Below, one piece after another: positions 1 to 12,435 of a stretch of DNA of 64,000 bases (position 1 is its first letter; each line of letters opens with the position of its first letter). A program made the translations under genes and the position numbers. Source of the stretch: Prostheceraeus crozeri (taxonomy: Eukaryota; Platyhelminthes; Polycladida; Euryleptidae); NCBI GenBank assembly GCA_907163375.1, contig CAJQUW010000879.1, positions 62,001 to 126,000 on the forward strand. The letters are read 5' to 3'. The notes below the pieces were generated by a model, which ran no database searches, had not been told where the DNA came from, and saw only the letters and a list, made by a program, of their open reading frames with translations.

Positions 1-1754
1 TTTTATCGAAAATTGTGGGAGAATAGGTTTTTGCTGTTTCTTCTATCAGTTCCGAAATAAGCATAATTATGCATCAATTAAATCAAACTGTTAGACTTAA
101 AACATTTGCAAAACATTAACAATAGAGAGACATCCTCAGACTTGAACGATTTAAAGCACAAAAATTCTGTGACAGTCTTAGACACTGCAGTTTCGCTTTG
201 CAAGGGTTCGTCAGTACGACTCGTAACGGTCCAAACTAGCTTAAAATATCTAGAATTGGCACTCTATAATCTGCATGATTATCAACCGCACGGCTGATAC
301 TTTAAGATACTTTAGACAATTCCGAGCCATACTGACGAGCCGTTGTAGTGAGTTAAGCGCAGCGTCTACTGCTGCCGAGGAATCTTTGTGCCTAAATAGT
401 TCAAGTCTGAGGACATTTTTCTATGATATGCCCAGGCGATCTGGCATTCTACAATCTTCATAATTACCAGATCTGCAAGTGCAATTGCTACCGGGTTACT
501 TTATGTTCATAGTGTGCATGTTAAATGTAAATCAGGTATTAGTACGTATCATTATCAATGCATTTATGTGATTTCAATGCGGAGATATAACATTATTGGA
601 AACTACTATGCTTGAGTGCCTTGACAACATGTATGATTCATGTAAATGGTGCACCTGGTTTATGCGGACGTGTTTAATGCCATGCTTCAATGTTTTGTGG
701 TGAGCTCCCATACAGATTTCATACGGCAACTGTGTCTAGCTGTACATGATCCTAGGAACGACCACCCGCACATTGGAATTATCTCAAACGATGAAAGAGT
801 GGATATAAACATTGCTTTTACCTCATCAAGCAAATGTCATTGAGAAGTCACATTGCAAAAAAATCGCACGAATCACTCGATTAATGGTGCGGAATCAATT
901 AACTGCTTCCGCCACAGTGCTAAAGAAGACAACAAGCTTGGAGAAGACTTCTGCCCTCGCCGGATTCCATCTGAATCGCTGACTTCGGTTCGATTCCTGG
1001 GTCAGGCGAGTGTGGTCCGGGAATCATGGATGCTCCTGTCTTCTACTAACTTAACATTCTCTTTAGATATTCAATATATTATGCCAGACCATTGCTGTCA
1101 ATCTTTAAATCCTATGAATTGCAGTGCAGGGTAAGAAATGACGTAAATTTCATTATCTGGCTGGGATTGCAAGAATGAAAAGATATACGTGTGGTAGTGG
1201 CTCTTCGACAGCAATAAACACATAGTTTTGTTTAATGCATCATTTTCCTTTATCATGGTCGGTCGGAGGTATATTTACGAAGCGAATCAATTAAAGCAAT
1301 GTGAGAATTCTAGTCAAATTAGTCAAAAACATTGCTTTTCTGAATTTTTGTAATTTCAAGCAATGTTCGTCAATTATTCATTCCTGTTTGTTCATATCAT
1401 AGCATTGAGTATGATACACTCCAGGGTTGACTTCGACGAGTATCTGCACTTTATGAACTTCAAAGGTGAACTATTCGCATTCGCATTTGAGTGGATGCGT
1501 ATGCGGAATCTCTTTGAAGCTTGCGGACGGAAGGTGCGGTGCAAATGAGAATTTTTTATGCTTACGGTGTAGCGAACAATCGGTGTCCGAGTCACTGTCA
1601 GTACTGAAAATCTTCATATAACACATGTATACAATTCTATTACTCAATTCAGATGTATTGCCTCTCCTGAACCGTTCGCTTCGTTCACTGTTGAAACGAG
1701 GTATAACCCCTCATCGGTAGTTCACAGATTAATCCTGGCTAACACATTTAAAAG
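1..1754. other. No recognisable gene
   Basis: Short open frames of 60-95 codons occur in several frames, but none shows a recognisable domain or a convincing start. The only structured item seen is a possible tRNA-type internal promoter box near 980-995, listed separately. Confidence 0.6.
965..1020 (+). repeat. Possible tRNA-derived SINE fragment (B-box only)
   Basis: The stretch contains GGTTCGATTCC at about 984-994, which fits the RNA polymerase III B-box/T-arm consensus. Flanking GC-richer sequence (GGGTCAGGCGAG just after) resembles the end of a tRNA-like body. No convincing A-box, cloverleaf or acceptor stem could be built upstream, so this is at most a decayed tRNA-derived SINE head or a chance match. 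Confidence 0.25.
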
Positions 1755-2680
1755 ATTAAATATGACAAAGACCTTGGACAGTTTGAGACATACTAGCTTA
1801 CGTGTGTCTCTAATGAATGCGGACTTGCCAACATGCTTAATGTCATGGTGTTGCAGCTTCTCAATAAAAGGAGACAAAGAACGATAGTATATCACGTGTA
1901 TATAGTGTTTTACAAGGCTCTGCATTATCCCCTTTCCTTTTCTTCATGCGATTAACCACACTCACAGGAAAAAATAAAATTGCATTGATATCCATTCATG
2001 CTGACGATGTTATCATCGTTTGTCCAGTCGATACTTAAAGTAATCTATGCCACCTCATTGAGAAAGAAATTGACGGTGTTGAAAGCTGGTGCCGGGGCAA
2101 TGGACTATAGTTGAAAAGAGCAAGCACCCAAGTAATGCTGGCCTCGATGTCTGATTTCTAAATTACCCCACAAACCGTGACTTTGGTCAACCACTTGAAG
2201 TTTCTGGGCACTTTGTGTGATAGCAGCTTAACTGGGGGTGATCATATAACTTTCCCTCAAAGCATAGCTTGTCAGCTGCTGTATGTGATTAAAAGCTTAA
2301 AGAGATTCCTTGGCAAAGATGACTTACTTGATATACACAATGTTACCGTCCGCAGTATACTAGAATTTGATTGTGCTCTCTTTGTCGGTAACTCGGTGTA
2401 AAGAAGTATCTCTAAAAAATTGGAAAATATGACCTTCGTGCTCACCGAATTGTTTGTGGCTCCCTTTTTGATTGTATTTCATTTGTTTCATTATCAACCG
2501 CGCCACGCTTATGCGGTAATGCTTTTCCATCAGATATCCCACAACGACCATTTCTTCTACGACCCTTTCCCGAAAATGTTTCCACGATCATGCCAATATG
2601 AAGTACCTTTTCCCCCCAACTCTCCTGCGAAAGTCTTCCTTTTTAGCCAACATACATCAGTATTTGAACAAAATGTAATT
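1755..2680 (+). pseudogene. LINE reverse transcriptase relic (CR1/L2-like)
   Basis: A decayed non-LTR retrotransposon on the plus strand. Read across frames, the pieces come in the order expected for a LINE RT. A motif-A remnant (TKTLDSLRH) lies near 1758, the QGSALSPFLF block at about 1912, and the catalytic box as HADD at about 1998. The thumb region follows with LKFLGTLCDSS at about 2200 and RFLGKDDLLDIHNVTVRSIL at about 2310. A C-terminal tail (AHRIVCGSLFD, then QYEVPF) runs to about 2670. Stops and frameshifts interrupt it, so it cannot make a protein. The order and the tail resemble CR1/L2/Rex-type LINEs; the exact clade is inference. The endonuclease half and a 3' tail were not seen, so the copy is truncated at both ends. 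Confidence 0.8.
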
Positions 2681-2689
2681 TTTTTATTT

Positions 2690-5600
2690 TCATATTTTTT
2701 TGACTTTTTTATCGACTCTCAGTATAACGGCGACACTGCATCCTCAATCTTTGTATACTTTGTAATGATGATCCCATTATGCTTATCTGACACCACTGAC
2801 GAAGCCGATAGCATGGAATAGCCTGATATATGGTGCTCGAATTTGGTCGTCGCTTTTTGCTACATACGGGTGTAAAACACCCGTTCAATCGTTCATTTAG
2901 CGTTAAACAGGGTTCGATAAATTGATGAAGCCATTCTTTTAGTGAGACCCTTTTACATCAATAAATGTGTTAACGAGATCAGCAATGAAGCCGGTTAATT
3001 CGTAGGCAAAGCAAAACAAAGGAAGACTGCCGAAAACGCTTTTCGACGCGTGTATAATCTTAACGAAAAATAAGCCTTAACATGCTTGAAAACTCAGCTA
3101 TCGAAGCAGACTGATGCGCGCAATAGATAATGGAAGTTAAAAGAATTACGCAGCATGTAATATAACAAAAAGCAACACAGAGCAATAAAAATCACAATTG
3201 GAGCAAGCTTATACTAATACAACCTTATACAGTGCTCGATGGTGAGAATTGCTGTGTGTGAAACAGGGTTGAATGGTTTTTCCCAGGGGTGGTAAATACC
3301 ACTGGCAAAAACCGCTAGAAACTGGTCAAAGCTGATCAAAGCCACTAATTGTAATTTTATAACAACTAGAATAAAACTTAGACATACAAGTACAGTTATA
3401 TAAGGTGTATTTGTAAAGCGGGCGGAATCTCCAGCTTTAGGCTATTAGATGTAGAACTTCAATCTACGGATTTTTCTGGTATCTGATCTACATGAAAGCG
3501 TTTCGAAATTCTCATTGGCTTGATTCACTCATTGTGAAATGTATAATATGAGATAAAACATATTCAGGTAGGCCAGTGGCACTTAGCAATTGAATAGAAA
3601 TTTTATCATCTTTCATCAATGGCAAAACAAAGCAACTACAGTAGCCTGTATTTCTTATATAGCATCCCAAATCGCATTGAAGACATTGTATTTTATGCAT
3701 TATTTTTCATTGATTGCCTATTTCATTGATTTGCCTATATTATTATTCATTGATTGCCTATATTATTATTCATTGATTGCCTAATGAGAGTGAGATAAAA
3801 AACAACTCGGCCACATGGAAGAAACGCTCCGTGCCTAATCTAATGCACTTCCAAGTATAAACAATGTTCATTAATTTATTCACTTGTTGCAATGCTGAGT
3901 AAAAAAATTACATTCAATGAATCATCCTGAGAAGACAATATATGTTTGATCTCTTTCATTCCCAAAAGTATAGACATTTCGACATGGACACATGCACATT
4001 GTTTGCATTCCAGATGGATTATCTAAGCCCGGATCGGGTCAGTTTAGTATCAATACCTTGCGCTTGTCCTAAACTCGTCCGAGAAACAATGCCCACGTAC
4101 AGATGTGCTCTAATAAACCAGACAACAATTACATAGATTAAAAATCTTATGCGTATTGCTGATGAGCGCTAGTTGGTTTATCAAGGCATGCTTTACTTAA
4201 TTAATGATTTGTTTTCCTCGATCATGGTTAGTTTACGACCATAAGTGGCACTGTGTCTCAGTAGTTATTGACTTAAACTTGCGATAGCGTGGTTGATGGT
4301 TCATATCAGGAGTAGTCTGCTGTCGTTGGAAATTTGCCTTCAACACGACACAAAGTCTTTCAATCGAAAGACGAACACGAAGTCCAACAGCCTACGCCAA
4401 ACACGAAAGTAGCACGAAATTTATTTTACGAATGATTCATATAAAATATAGAAATCACTACAAAACATTGGTTCAGCCAAGGAGGCTCACTAGAATTAAG
4501 AATTAACAAAATAATTTGATTTGAATCAAAAGTTCAGTGATTATACTGTCAAAAGGCTGTAGACCTGTAACTCTGCCTGCAACCGGTCTAATATAAAACT
4601 ATTTATGAAGCTGGTCTGACATCAGAGAATTCCTCTCATGTTTATGATAAGTCCCGTTGCTGAAATTTCACGTTTGCATGTAGTGGAGGTGACTGGAGTG
4701 GCAAGAATGGCGGTGATTTGGAGAAGCTGCTCAGGTTCGGCCCACCACCACAGAGGATCCGCACAGGAAACGGCTAAAGCATGATGGGCCCTTAAAGACT
4801 GAGCAATTCTGATGTTTGACATATTTTGAAATACATGCAGGCATATCTAAAATTAAAAATCTTTCTGATGCTGCTGTAAGTATTGGTATAGGAGTTTCCC
4901 ACTTTGAATAGTGTTCTGACTGCTGCAGCTGAATTCATCATTAACCATGCCGATTTTTTTATTAATAGATCAGATTGCCTCTTGACACTATATACAATGT
5001 TTTGACACTAAACTTGAAGTACCTTGAATGCTGTAGCAGCTGTATATTATTAATTACTTATTAACAACTATTACTTAATTGTAACTTATTGCAGAAAAAT
5101 AAGTTATTTTACATGCATTGTGCGCCAATTGATATAAAATGATCGTGTGATTGTGCTTCTGATTAAGCTACAAACTGAAGTTAGATTAATCGCATGGCCA
5201 ACTTAAGTAAAGCGAAATTCAGAATTTCGCACCGTAATTTGCAGAAATGACTCTGAGATCTACTCGCAGGCGCAACATCTTCAAAGAGCTACACTATTTG
5301 CAGTTGCCATTAATGTAGCTGGCTTGATGGAAAGAAGACTACGTGAATGATGAAGACAATTATAATGCCCATTTCTATATTTCTATTTTATTTAAGAAAT
5401 GGATTTTTTCATCGTTGTGTATTTGAATGGGTGATAATGTGCGTAGTAAATCGTGAAGGCATCAGCAAGTAATCAACTGAAGAGTTTGGGAGTGATAGTT
5501 TCATAGCACGTACCGTTCATCACTATGAACTCATGATAAAAGTATTTTGAATTATTAACTTTCGTGAAGTTTGTTACTTGACGGCAAAGTTCCATGATAG

Positions 5601-6545
5601 GACGCAGTATGTTATAAAAAGAACCACTGCTAGCTAAGCTAATGAAAAACTGTGTTTTAGCGTTTCAGTCGTTTCTTTAGCTAGAGCATTTCCCAAGTTT
5701 ATGAGATTGGTGAACTTTATAATTACAAGGCTCACGCCATTATACATACGCGTACCAACGTTGAATGAATTTGCAGTTTATTGTTTATGCAAATGTTGTT
5801 TCTATTTTCTATCTTGATCTTTGCTCCATTAAGTTTAGAATATTATTAAGATGTTATTTCTTATAAAGCGCAGTTTATGTTTCCGAAAAAGCGTTTTATG
5901 GAATATGTAAAGGAAACAAACAATCCTTTCGTAAAATGATGGTCGACGGGTCGAATATAACACAGGAATGGCAAATTCAACTTAGAAATCAATGAAAGCG
6001 TTTTGAGTTCAAGACATTAATGCATCAAAAAACGCAATCAAAAAGGAAATTACAAAGAAAACGGATTAGATAGCAGTCTTAAATAGAACGAATACAGGTA
6101 TGACATCTTATTCTGAGTGATTGGAATTTGTAAACAAAGAGAGCTGTCCGTTTTTATCTCATGCGAAAGAATTTGATTTGTCTGTGAGTGTGTCATTTCT
6201 CAGAGAAATAATAACAAGCTGTCATTTTCTCAAGGCCGTAATGACATCTCTTATATGAATTGAGAAATTCTTTCGACGGAAAATGCGTCCTCACAAGATG
6301 TTTCAAGAAAAAGTGAGAAATATTATCAGAGAAACACATATCATAAGATTACGGAAATATATTGTCATTGGTGTTGTAGATGACATTTTTTGATGATATA
6401 GCTTGAAATGCAACAGAAAATAGAATTCAATCCCTGAGTAGTATTCTAATCGTGGGATTTCGAATGCTTCGCTATTTTGGGAATGCACTTAAAGAAATAA
6501 CAGCACCCATGTTTGTTCATCAAACGAATATATTTTTTTGGTTAT
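2690..6545. other. No recognisable gene
   Basis: AT-rich sequence with short open frames only. Apart from a small tandem repeat at 3708-3784, no gene, RNA or element was recognised. Confidence 0.6.
3708..3784 (+). repeat. Short tandem repeat, about 23-bp unit
   Basis: Four imperfect copies of CATTGATTGCCTATATTATT-like units stand head to tail, the middle two nearly identical. A minisatellite-like array with no coding meaning. Confidence 0.8.
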
Positions 6546-6549
6546 ATGA

Positions 6550-7020
6550 TTAGCTTCGTTTAATTCAATGCGAACTGCTGCGCACCTGAAGGATTATAAA
6601 GATGTCCTATATCTGCTTTATTGATATATTTTGCTGATTAATTTTATTAAAGACTCAATATAATTGCCTTATTATGAGGACCGTTGAATAATAATGTTAT
6701 TTGATCAAAATTGATTCTTTCAATTCAGATTTGCATGTCGAAACATTATCATCACTCTAAAATCCGGAAAATAGCGCTCTTGAAAAGAAGGCTCGTTATC
6801 TGCTAAGGGTGCAGGTATGCGGCAGTGATTAGTGCTGTTATTTGTAATTCTTTAGGTTACTGAACTTGTGATAGTTAATAGATGACGTGATAGCTCAGAC
6901 GTAAGACTTACAATCCAAATTCAAAGAGAAAATATGAGAGTCTGCCAATTAGATTATGTATTGCGTATGCGCTAAGCATCGAAGATTTACTTTGAGCACA
7001 AAAATTCTAAATGAAAAGCT
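6550..7020 (+). repeat. Diverged direct repeat, copy A
   Basis: This stretch aligns in order with 7207-7620, offset about 660 bp. The clearest block is AATGCGAACTGCTGCGCACC here against AATGCAAACTGCCGCACAAC at copy B, each followed by TGAAGGATTAT and a similar context. Further weaker blocks recur in the same order (TTTAGGTTACTGAACTTGTG against TTTACAGGCTAATGAGGTTG). It is non-coding in both copies. Confidence 0.65.
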
Positions 7021-7206
7021 TGATGACGTAGGATGAAATGACGCAATATTCCCTGAACAGTTTTGTAATCCTCGAATTTTGAACGTCCCTCTAATTCATG
7101 GAGATGCTAGCAAAAATGTATGCTGACTACAGTATACCCATTACTTACATTTAATAATGAAATTGATATAGTTGTTAATTAATTTAAGAGTGCATAATAC
7201 GATCGG

Positions 7207-7620
7207 GTTCTAGTTTTGATCCTTACAATGCAAACTGCCGCACAACTGAAGGATTATCATGATATCCTTCATTTGAGCTATTGATTCATTTAGAATGCTT
7301 GTTTCTATCAGTAATATTATAATGTTGTGAGGAACTTTGAATTAGAATGCATAATAAATCAAATTCCATACGTTGAATTTCATATCGAAATATTGCCGTC
7401 GAGCTCAGGTCTAGAGATAGAGAGCTTTAGGCATAAGGTGTCTTTAGGCGCTTATTATACTTCCGTTATTTTACAGGCTAATGAGGTTGTGATATAGAAT
7501 GAGCAGCAGACGCATACACAGTCGCATCAATTTAATTTTGTTTGTTAAAAATGAAAGTAGCCATTCTGAGTAGAATATGGATTGCGCTCACGATTTGTGG
7601 AGAATGATTGCCACTAAGGA
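7207..7620 (+). repeat. Diverged direct repeat, copy B
   Basis: Second copy of the unit at 6550-7020, same orientation, separated by about 190 bp. The two have drifted considerably, with indels. Either an old tandem duplication or two copies of one unknown dispersed repeat. Confidence 0.65.
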
Positions 7621-7644
7621 AATTTCCTCAACGCCCTTAATCAC

Positions 7645-8315
7645 AACAAAACAGTGCTGATTCATCCAAGGTAGTGCCACCATTGATGCGATTCATGCGT
7701 CTCGGTTGTTAGTAGAGAAGCAACGAGAAACTAATTTATCTCTGTACCTAGTGTTTCTTGATCTAGAGAAGGCCTTCGACAGGGTTCCTCATAACATCTG
7801 GAACGCTCTCCGAGAACACGATGTCCACGAGAAATACGTTCAATAGATGCAATGGCCTTACTGCAACTTCTCAAACGTGGTGCGTTGCCAAATTGGAAAT
7901 TCACAGAGTTTCTCCATCTAAGTCGGTTTTCATCAAGGCTCGACCCCATCACCGCTGCTGTCTATCCTGTGTATGGACACCATGATAGCCCATCTGCAAG
8001 GCAAGATTTGATGGATTCAGCGGGCGATTGAACTTGAACAAAACCGAATATCTGGAACGCATAATGTAGATGAATGGCGGTGTGAGAGTGGGCTACGATG
8101 AACAACCGAAAACCATCCAGTTTAAATATTTGGGCTGTAGGTTCTCGACAGATGGGGAATCACTACCTGATGTGCATCGGAGTTCAGCATAGCTAAAATG
8201 GCGGTGATGCACCGGTTTCATAGAAGAATACTGCTTAAGCTACAGCCGGAAACATATAAGACAGTACATAGTGAGACGGATACAACTTTAAGCCACTGAA
8301 TGCTGGGCTACAGCC
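7645..8315 (+). pseudogene. RTE-like LINE reverse transcriptase relic
   Basis: Plus-strand remains of an RTE/BovB-type LINE. At about 7668-7840 a frame reads GSATIDAIHASRLLVEKQRE, then LYLVFLDLEKAFDRVPHNI, which is RT motif A with its entry segment. VGFHQGSTPSPLLSILCMDT at about 7920 is the motif-B block. LNLNKTEYLE lies near 8030, and FKYLGCRFSTDGE with the expected spacing near 8120. The last recognisable piece is TECWA at about 8300, matching the family's AECW block. The YADD box falls in a missing segment between about 8000 and 8030. Several stops and frame changes show it is long dead. Confidence 0.8.
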
Positions 8316-8319
8316 ACTT

Positions 8320-11300
8320 AAAGCTCGGAGAATAATATTTTATGATTTTTTTAAAATTTAAATAATAAGATAATTTTTTTTAATTCGCTAAGTATCAAGA
8401 TGTGATTTTGCGAAAAGATCGAGGCATTGATTATTTTGACCAAAATTGCATCGACACATTTCATTTTTTCGATGTGATTGTTCATCTACAAACTTAGGTA
8501 CTTGCATTAACGACAAAACCGTCTGTTTTTAGTTAGAATAGAAAAGTGGAAGTTCAGCTTTCTTACTCCCATTATTGCATTTATACAAGTATGACAACAG
8601 TTTCTGCATCAGTGTGAAATCTCACGGACTTCAAATGATCTGCTAGTTGGAAATAGCACTTCGTATTCATCTGATTTTCAACATCGTAAAACAAGATTGA
8701 TCACTGTGTTTGAAACCTTCCGACTGCGTCAATTTCACAACCGAATATGAATACAATTTCTTTGTACCGTGGAATAAAATGTAAATTGCGTTTGATATCT
8801 ATTCAACGAAAAGGACTACGCGGCTTAACAACATGCATTTGAATAAGAGCCAATGATAATAATAACTTGTTTTTCTAAAGTCAAATGTAATTTAGAAAGG
8901 AAAAGCAAAGGAAGCGGTTGCACACGCAAGCCCAGAAAGTAGGACATCAAACGTGCTTTTGAATTCTTTATTTAATGCCGCAAAGAGATTTTACGATGAT
9001 AAAATCCTCTTTTCTTGCATCTTATTTTTTACGCTTGCGAATGCATTTGCTTTGAAATTACATTGATCACGAAATATGTTTCGGTTGACTCTGTCATAAT
9101 TCGTTGGAGCTGCAATCGACTTCTCCTTATGATTATTCAGAATCGTTGAAAATTTAACTGAAAATCATGAGTGTCTAAAGAATGTCATTGTTGCAAGCTT
9201 GAAAGCTTCAACTAAATTTATGGGAAAATTATTTTTCTAATATACGTAAAAGGCTATTAAGCAAAAACATCTTTTAAACTTTCCTGCAGCTTTTGCAAAA
9301 CAGCTGGGTACAACTCTTTGAAATTTTTTTCCAATAGTTTGTTATCATATTGCTTTCCATTTAGCTATCTACTTAATCTTTGTTGAATTATTGAAATAAC
9401 TGAACAAAAAGTTTTATTTCTTACAACAAACCACAGACTTTCTCCCACTTCCCACATCTCGTGAGAGGCTGGGAAAATTCTGTGATCGTACAGCTGCTCT
9501 AATGTATGACATTCATACATTAGAGCACGATTGAGTGCACGAGGGTTCATCTAACCACAAAAAGTGCAATTGCCGATATTACTTTAGGTGACGTGCAAAA
9601 TTTTGCAAAAACTGATTCTAAAGCCCGTATAGATTTAGAAATTTCAATTGGACGCCAACACCTTTTCTTTCCAACCGCTGATTATGGTTTGAGCAAAAGT
9701 CAGCTAGGAAGCTAGACAAGTGATCCTTTAATGCGGCCATAACGGCGGTTCTAATAAAAAGAACTGCTGATGAATACATCATTATCATGTACTCTTTTGT
9801 CTGGTAATCAAGTTCATGACTTTTTCAGAAAGAAGATCATGTAGAAAGTATCAAATTTGAAGCGCTTTGATCGTGGGAATTTTTGCCCAATCAAAAATTC
9901 TTTCTCGAAGCTTTTACAAACTTTGAATGAATGCGAAGGGAGTAGTTGTTATTGAACTATACAGGAATCATATAGTTCTAAATTAGCAGAAATAGATTTT
10001 CCGGCACCAAAGATGCCCAATTTTCTCTGAGACCTAGTTTGAATGGAGTCTTTAAGTGACAACATGTCAAAATTCAATTAGGATTGTAATGCTTGGCTCT
10101 ATGATAAGACATGACATTGCTTCATAACGAGTTACGGGCAAAAACCTCGGATTCCGCTAACCGCCATCAGTGTCAATAAAATGCTGCACTGTAAACTGTG
10201 CACACACTTGAAATTGTGCACAATAAGATTAATCTGATGTCAACTGATATTTTCTGTGAAATTTAACGGTTTGTTGGTTAGCACACAGTGTATATTGAAA
10301 TTCGATGCGTCCCTATTCAGAGATTTTAAGCGAAAATCTGTTGTCGAAAGAGAATTTTGATCTAAATGTGTTACTCTGACGAAGAAGATCCTCGAATGAT
10401 TGATGACGACATGACGACAGTGAAGAAAGACAAGGTAATAATTCACGGTATTCACGGAATATTTCTTCCCACTCACAGCCCAAGATACTAAGATTTCCAT
10501 GGGATTCCCATCCCATAAAGTCGTCAGCTACTTTCCTCATAAGTTGGTTCCGTAAGTAGGCTATATCCTTTGATTGATGTGATCTGATTTTTATAAATCT
10601 CAATTTGTTATCTCTTTATTTTCTATTATTCTATTATCTCTATTTTCTTAATTAATTGTTTCTCAGTTTCTGCCATATGATATTCCACTATTGCCTGTAT
10701 TTATTTATTTAAATTTTCTAATCCGTTAGTGCAATTTGGCTACTGCTTATAGATTTGATATCTCGACATTTCCTCCCTTCCAATTTTGAAGGCAATTTCA
10801 ATTATTTCCAGAAATCTCAGACTTGATCTAATTACCATTATCAAAAGCTGCAAATGATGACTGTGATGATGCAATTCATTTATAGAGTTCATCTTGATTT
10901 TAAGATGAGACTAAAAATGCCATAGAGACATTTTATATAAGTTGAACTGAATATTGAGTTCATGAGATTATTTGTCTCAATAAACAATTGAAGTACGTCA
11001 CAAAATTTATCATCATTTAGACCTATTTAATTTTCTCAAACTGATCATTCCAGGAATGGCAAATACCTGCCAGATTTTGTCCAGAATCCAAACCCGGATC
11101 TACAAAAATGAATGATTTTATCATTGATAAAATAAATGTATTACTTCTCATGACAGTTCAGCATTTGGTCATGCAGTGCACTTTGGAGCAAATGCCTTGC
11201 TGAGGCGTTAAATAATATGGAGTTGGAGTGGGTTCTTCCTCCGAAAATTTGAATATTTTTAGCGCTGATACTAAAATGCTATAGTCTAGAGGAATGAAGT

Positions 11301-12427
11301 CGCAATAAGCATATTTGAAAGGACCACAATGATTTTATGCGCTTGGGTTTTAATAGTCTCTATAACTCAAAACACCAAGGGAAATGAAGCTGTTCAGTAA
11401 TTTTAGGCAGCTTCAACCTGTTTTAATTCTGAAGCACTGGAAAAGTCTCTACTTTTCTTCTGCTGAATAGATAGTATCGATTAGATGTTACTCAAGATAC
11501 AAAGCATTTCTTGAATGTGCAGCAGTACTATCGTCAAAAGATCATTCCTTCTTTCCTGGCATAAAGCTTCTATTTTTTGTGTACATAACAATGATACATT
11601 CAAAATTCTGATTATTCACTTCATAGATGTAGAAACAACATTTGATTTCAATGAAGTCACAAAAATGCTAATGATCAATTGATATGCTCGAGAATAAGGT
11701 ATTTATGAAATCTATGAACCACACAAACGCTTTTAGTTATGTTCGTCAGAACTTGCAGGCTATTTCGTCAGAACAGGAAACATTAGCAGACATGAAGAGG
11801 AGTTGCATGCTCCAAAAGACTACTTATTGCGGGGGTGTACAACTTGTTTTTGTTGAGGGCCATTTTTTAGTAAAATATGGGAGGGCCACTTTCATTTTTC
11901 ATTTGAGATTTGTGCAGCTTTTCAGGTAGCATTTATACTTCACAATTCAATTCTCTTGATTTAACTTAAATCTTAACTTCAATTTCATTCACAAATTATT
12001 TGCAAGTGATTTAAATTTAAGACAACATAGTGTCCTATGCAAGTTTGCATAATCAGCTGCATGCAATCCTTATAGAATTTACGCATCTCTCTTATCCATG
12101 TTGTCTTCATATAAGAAGAATTTGCTGTAAAATGGAAGTTTTCAAAACTCAATATCTGTGCAAAGCGCTTTTCGGTCGAGTTAGTAAGCGAAGACTAGCA
12201 TTAACGCGTTTACTTAATGGATGATGCGACAGCATCAGCTTCTGGTTGTAGATATAAGCGAAAAAAATGCGCATGTGTGTTCTCTCATGGGTAGTAAACA
12301 AAAAGCAATGTACACAGTGACATGGATGTAGGCTATTATGACTAGGTAGAGTAGTTGCTTGAGACTTTAAGACCCATGGACACAGCTATCTTACAAAATT
12401 TGGGTACTTGGAATTGGATGTTATGTT
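8320..12427. other. No recognisable gene
   Basis: Short open frames exist (for example a 96-codon frame on the minus strand at 10313-10603 and a 61-codon one at 9365-9550), but none matches a family I know and neighbouring sequence gives no support. A perfect short hairpin lies at 9495-9527. Confidence 0.55.
9495..9527. repeat. Perfect short inverted repeat
   Basis: Fifteen bases (TGCTCTAATGTATGA) are followed by a 3-base spacer and their exact reverse complement. It can form a 15-bp hairpin or a cruciform. It is too short for a microRNA precursor and has no poly-T terminator context. Confidence 0.8.
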
Positions 12428-12435
12428 CCCTGAAC

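Noticed and set aside
965-1020. tRNA gene
   Set aside because: Only the T-arm/B-box fits; no acceptor stem, D-arm or anticodon arm could be assembled, so it is listed only as a possible SINE scrap.
2420-2821. 133-codon frame
   Set aside because: Its first half overlaps and partly follows the decayed LINE C-terminus; the rest is low-complexity F/Y-rich sequence, so it is not an independent gene.
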